Source of the DNA: Fimbriimonadales bacterium
Lineage (GTDB): Bacteria > Armatimonadota > Fimbriimonadia > Fimbriimonadales > ATM1
Reading direction: 5' to 3'
NCBI GenBank assembly: GCA_025922995.1
Contig: JAICGT010000075.1
Location: 1-6,476, forward strand
Length of the DNA: 6,476 nt
Below, in pieces: positions 5,014-6,476 of the stretch. The translations under genes were made by a program, and so were the position numbers. The stretch's first letter is position 1, and each line of letters begins with the position of its first letter. A model generated the notes under the pieces. The model was not told the origin of the DNA. It searched no databases and saw nothing but the letters and a program-made list of their open reading frames with translations.

Positions 5014-6172
5014 TCCACTTTCTAAAGATGAGGGTGACATTGTGTCCTCCGAAGCCAAACGAGTTTTTCATGACGTACTCGACACTTGCCGGGCGCGCTG
5101 TATTAGGGACGTAGTCGAGTCGGCAGTCGGGGTCCTGATTTTCCAAATTAATCGTGGGCGGAAGTGTGTCTGAGTTCATGGCTTGAATGCAAACGATGGA
5201 TTCGATGGCGCCCGCAGCACCAAGGGTGTGCCCGACCATAGACTTCGTGCTGCTTACCGGAACCGTTGCTCCCTCTCCGAAGACTCGCTCTATGGCGAGA
5301 CTCTCCAAGCGGTCGCCGTAGGGCGTGCTCGTGCCATGTGCGTTGATATAGCCGATGTCGCTGGGCTCCAAGCCTGCGTACTTTAGCGCCAAATTCATCG
5401 AACGCCGCGCTCCGTCGCCGTTCGGCTCCGGGGCGGTGATGTGGTAGGCGTCTCCCGTCATCGCATAGCCCACGATCTCGCCGTAAATCTTCGCTCCCCT
5501 CGCCTGCGCGTGCTCCAAGCTCTCGAGAACCAGGATCCCCGCGCCCTCGCCCATCACGAAACCGTCGCGGTCGACATCGAAGGGCCGGCTTGCCCTTTCA
5601 GGCTCGTCGTTACGCGTGCTCAGCGCCCGCGCCGCGCAGAAGCCCGCAAGCCCGATCTCGGTGATTGGCGCCTCTGCGCCTCCCGCGATCATCACGTCCG
5701 CCTCACCGCGCCGGATAATGTGCATCGCATCGCCGATCGCGTTGGCGCCTGTGCTACACGCCGTAACGACGCAAGAGTTCGGTCCTTGAAAGCCGTGCCG
5801 AATCGAAACGTAGCCGCTTGCCATGTCGGGGATCATGTACGGCACCAGGAACGGAGAAACGCGACCCGGACCGCCGTCGATCTGCCTGCGGTGCTGCTCG
5901 CCGAGAACATCCAAGCCGCCGATGCCTGAACCGATCATGCAACCGACGCGCTCCTTGTCGATGGCGTCCAGTTTCATTCCGGAGTCTTTTAAAGCATCGT
6001 CCACCGACGCAACGGTGAACTGAAGGAACCGAGACAGGCGCTTGGCTTCTCCTCGATCGAGATACTGTTCCGGATCGAATTCGCGGACCTCGGCCGCGAT
6101 TCTAACCGTGAACCCGGAGGCATCGAGCGCAGATATCGGGCCGACGGCGCTTTTGCCATCGTCGAGAAGCAT
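5006..6172 (-). CDS. fabF: 3-oxoacyl-[acyl-carrier-protein] synthase II (FabF type), N-terminus lost at the junction
   Basis: FabF condenses malonyl-ACP with a growing acyl-ACP in cytoplasmic fatty acid synthesis. From the ATG at 6172 there are 388 residues; full FabF is about 410-415. Seen: GKSAVGPI and DASGFTVRIAAEV near the N-terminus; catalytic Cys139 in VTACSTGANAIGD; His279 in NAHGTSTPYGD; Lys310 and His315 in STKSMVGHTLGAAGA; gatekeeper loop SFGFGGHN at 371-378. All catalytic residues of the Cys-His-His type are intact. Missing is the usual first ~25-30 residues with the VVVTGxGxxxPxG motif. The frame stays open on the minus strand to 6412, but that extension is the antisense of a glutathione S-transferase and is not FabF, so a 468-residue call starting there would be an artefact. 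The ATG at 6172 is an internal Met, not a demonstrated start. The gene is followed by a small membrane protein overlapping by 8 bp. Fab-operon partners (acpP, fabD, fabG) are not in the window. Confidence 0.9.
   Translation of the reverse strand: MLLDDGKSAVGPISALDASGFTVRIAAEVREFDPEQYLDRGEAKRLSRFLQFTVASVDDALKDSGMKLDAIDKERVGCMIGSGIGGLDVLGEQHRRQIDGGPGRVSPFLVPYMIPDMASGYVSIRHGFQGPNSCVVTACSTGANAIGDAMHIIRRGEADVMIAGGAEAPITEIGLAGFCAARALSTRNDEPERASRPFDVDRDGFVMGEGAGILVLESLEHAQARGAKIYGEIVGYAMTGDAYHITAPEPNGDGARRSMNLALKYAGLEPSDIGYINAHGTSTPYGDRLESLAIERVFGEGATVPVSSTKSMVGHTLGAAGAIESIVCIQAMNSDTLPPTINLENQDPDCRLDYVPNTARPASVEYVMKNSFGFGGHNVTLIFRKWNG
6137..6172. other. Probable chimeric junction between two genomes
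   Basis: Left of this interval the minus strand is a well-conserved FabF. Right of it the plus strand is a well-conserved GST C-terminal domain, and each family breaks off here. Within the interval both readings still look plausible (GKSAVGP on minus, RADGAFAIVEKHL on plus), so the exact crossover cannot be placed by eye and may contain short shared homology. GC by hand count is about 59% over 5881-6120 and about 69% over 6181-6476. An assembly chimera is the simplest reading; a true rearrangement is possible. Confidence 0.7.
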
Positions 6173-6385
6173 CTGGCATCGCGCCCCTTCATCGTCGGCG
6201 ATGCGCCCACCATCGCCGACTTCTCGATGTCGGCCTACCTGCACTACCCCGCGGAAGAAAGCGGCTACGTGTTCACGCAGAGCCATCCGAACATCGCGGC
6301 CTGGCTGGCGCGGCTGCGGCAGGTCGAGGGCTGGGCCCCGCCCTACGAGGTGCTGCCGGGCGAACGCATCCTGCCCAAGTGGTGA
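6137..6385 (+). pseudogene. Glutathione S-transferase, C-terminal fragment (5' part missing)
   Basis: About 82 residues before TGA 6383-6385. Seen: KHLASRPFIVGDAPTIADFS, which contains the GST C-domain signature, an N-capping box T-I-A-D after VGDAP, then SHPNIAAWLARLRQVEGW, the usual last helix pair, and a Pro-rich tail ending ILPKW. GSTs of this kind are cytosolic, about 200-230 residues long, and conjugate or reduce substrates with glutathione. The thioredoxin-like N-domain with the glutathione site is absent because the sequence turns into antisense FabF upstream of about 6137-6172. The frame stays open back to a TAA at 5990, but that stretch has no GST features. It resembles proteobacterial GSTs and is richer in GC than the rest of the window. 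Most likely an intact gene cut by an assembly join, so the type pseudogene here means fragment. Confidence 0.78.
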
Positions 6386-6398
6386 CCTCGACGCGCCG

Positions 6399-6476
6399 CT
6401 ACAGGGCGTCACGCAGGCGGTAGTACAGCATCCCGAGGACCAGCGCCGGCGTGCGCATCAGCGCCCCTCCGGGAAA
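6399..6476 (-). CDS. C-terminal end of an unidentified gene, 5' part off the window
   Basis: On the minus strand, entering from the right edge, 25 codons (FPGGALMRTPALVLGML... to YYRLRDAL) end in TAG at 6401-6399. It is convergent with the GST fragment, with 13 bp between stops. The high GC and the arrangement suit a real gene end of the same GC-rich genome. The piece is too short to name a family or to exclude a chance open frame. Confidence 0.4.
   Translation of the reverse strand, partial: FPGGALMRTPALVLGMLYYRLRDAL

Noticed and set aside
5441..5929. Plus-strand open frame of 162 residues opposite the ketoacyl synthase
   Set aside because: Antisense to the catalytic core of FabF; no recognisable domain of its own.
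5993..6136. Upstream extension of the GST frame (open back to TAA at 5990)
   Set aside because: The translation has no GST features and is the antisense of well-conserved FabF N-terminal sequence.
1..6476. Mobile elements, CRISPR arrays, tRNA/rRNA genes, or a phage or defence system
   Set aside because: No direct-repeat arrays, transposase or integrase motifs, tRNA-like cloverleaf or rRNA sequence were seen by reading; almost all of the window is accounted for by the listed genes.

Overview
The window reads as a metagenome-type contig end of about 6.1 kb from one bacterium of moderate GC, joined near its right end to about 0.3 kb from a different, more GC-rich bacterium. The main part has an envelope-rich gene set: an L,D-transpeptidase, an NlpC/P60 hydrolase and three membrane proteins. 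Several of its gene starts lack a Shine-Dalgarno sequence and have a -10-like TAnnnT hexamer 6-9 nt upstream. The organism cannot be fixed from sequence alone. A Gram-negative-type, non-model phylum with roughly 60% GC, for example Armatimonadota/Fimbriimonadia, is my low-confidence guess. The last 300 bases look proteobacterial, with a GST tail.

Layout, left to right. (1) Positions 1-645, minus strand: a YafK-type L,D-transpeptidase lipoprotein running off the left edge. (2) Positions 646-729: a divergent promoter region. (3) Positions 730-1494, plus: a secreted SH3b-NlpC/P60 peptidoglycan hydrolase. (4) Positions 1611-2210, plus: a four-helix membrane protein of unknown function. (5) Positions 2271-3977, plus: an unusual protein with an HTH-like N-terminus, about eight membrane helices and a C-terminal class III nucleotidyl cyclase-like domain in which most substrate and transition-state residues are replaced. 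(6) Positions 3995-4621, plus: a short Rossmann-fold protein resembling only the NAD-binding half of glycoside hydrolase family 4. (7) Positions 4618-5013, minus: a three-helix small membrane protein whose stop overlaps the previous gene's stop tail to tail. (8) Positions 5006-6172, minus: a FabF-type 3-oxoacyl-ACP synthase that overlaps gene 7 by 8 bp and lacks its first ~25-30 residues.

The synthase stops matching its family at about 6137-6172. The opposite strand then becomes the C-terminal part of a glutathione S-transferase (to 6385), followed by the last 25 codons of a convergent gene (6399-6476). GC rises from about 59% in the 240 bases before the junction to about 69% after it by hand count. 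This is best explained as an assembly chimera, not as a biological fusion.

The two left-hand genes form a coherent divergent cell-wall pair. FabF and the small membrane protein look translationally coupled. I see no mobile element, CRISPR array, tRNA or rRNA, and no defence system. The most distinctive biology is the degenerate membrane cyclase and its small Rossmann neighbour, 17 bp downstream.
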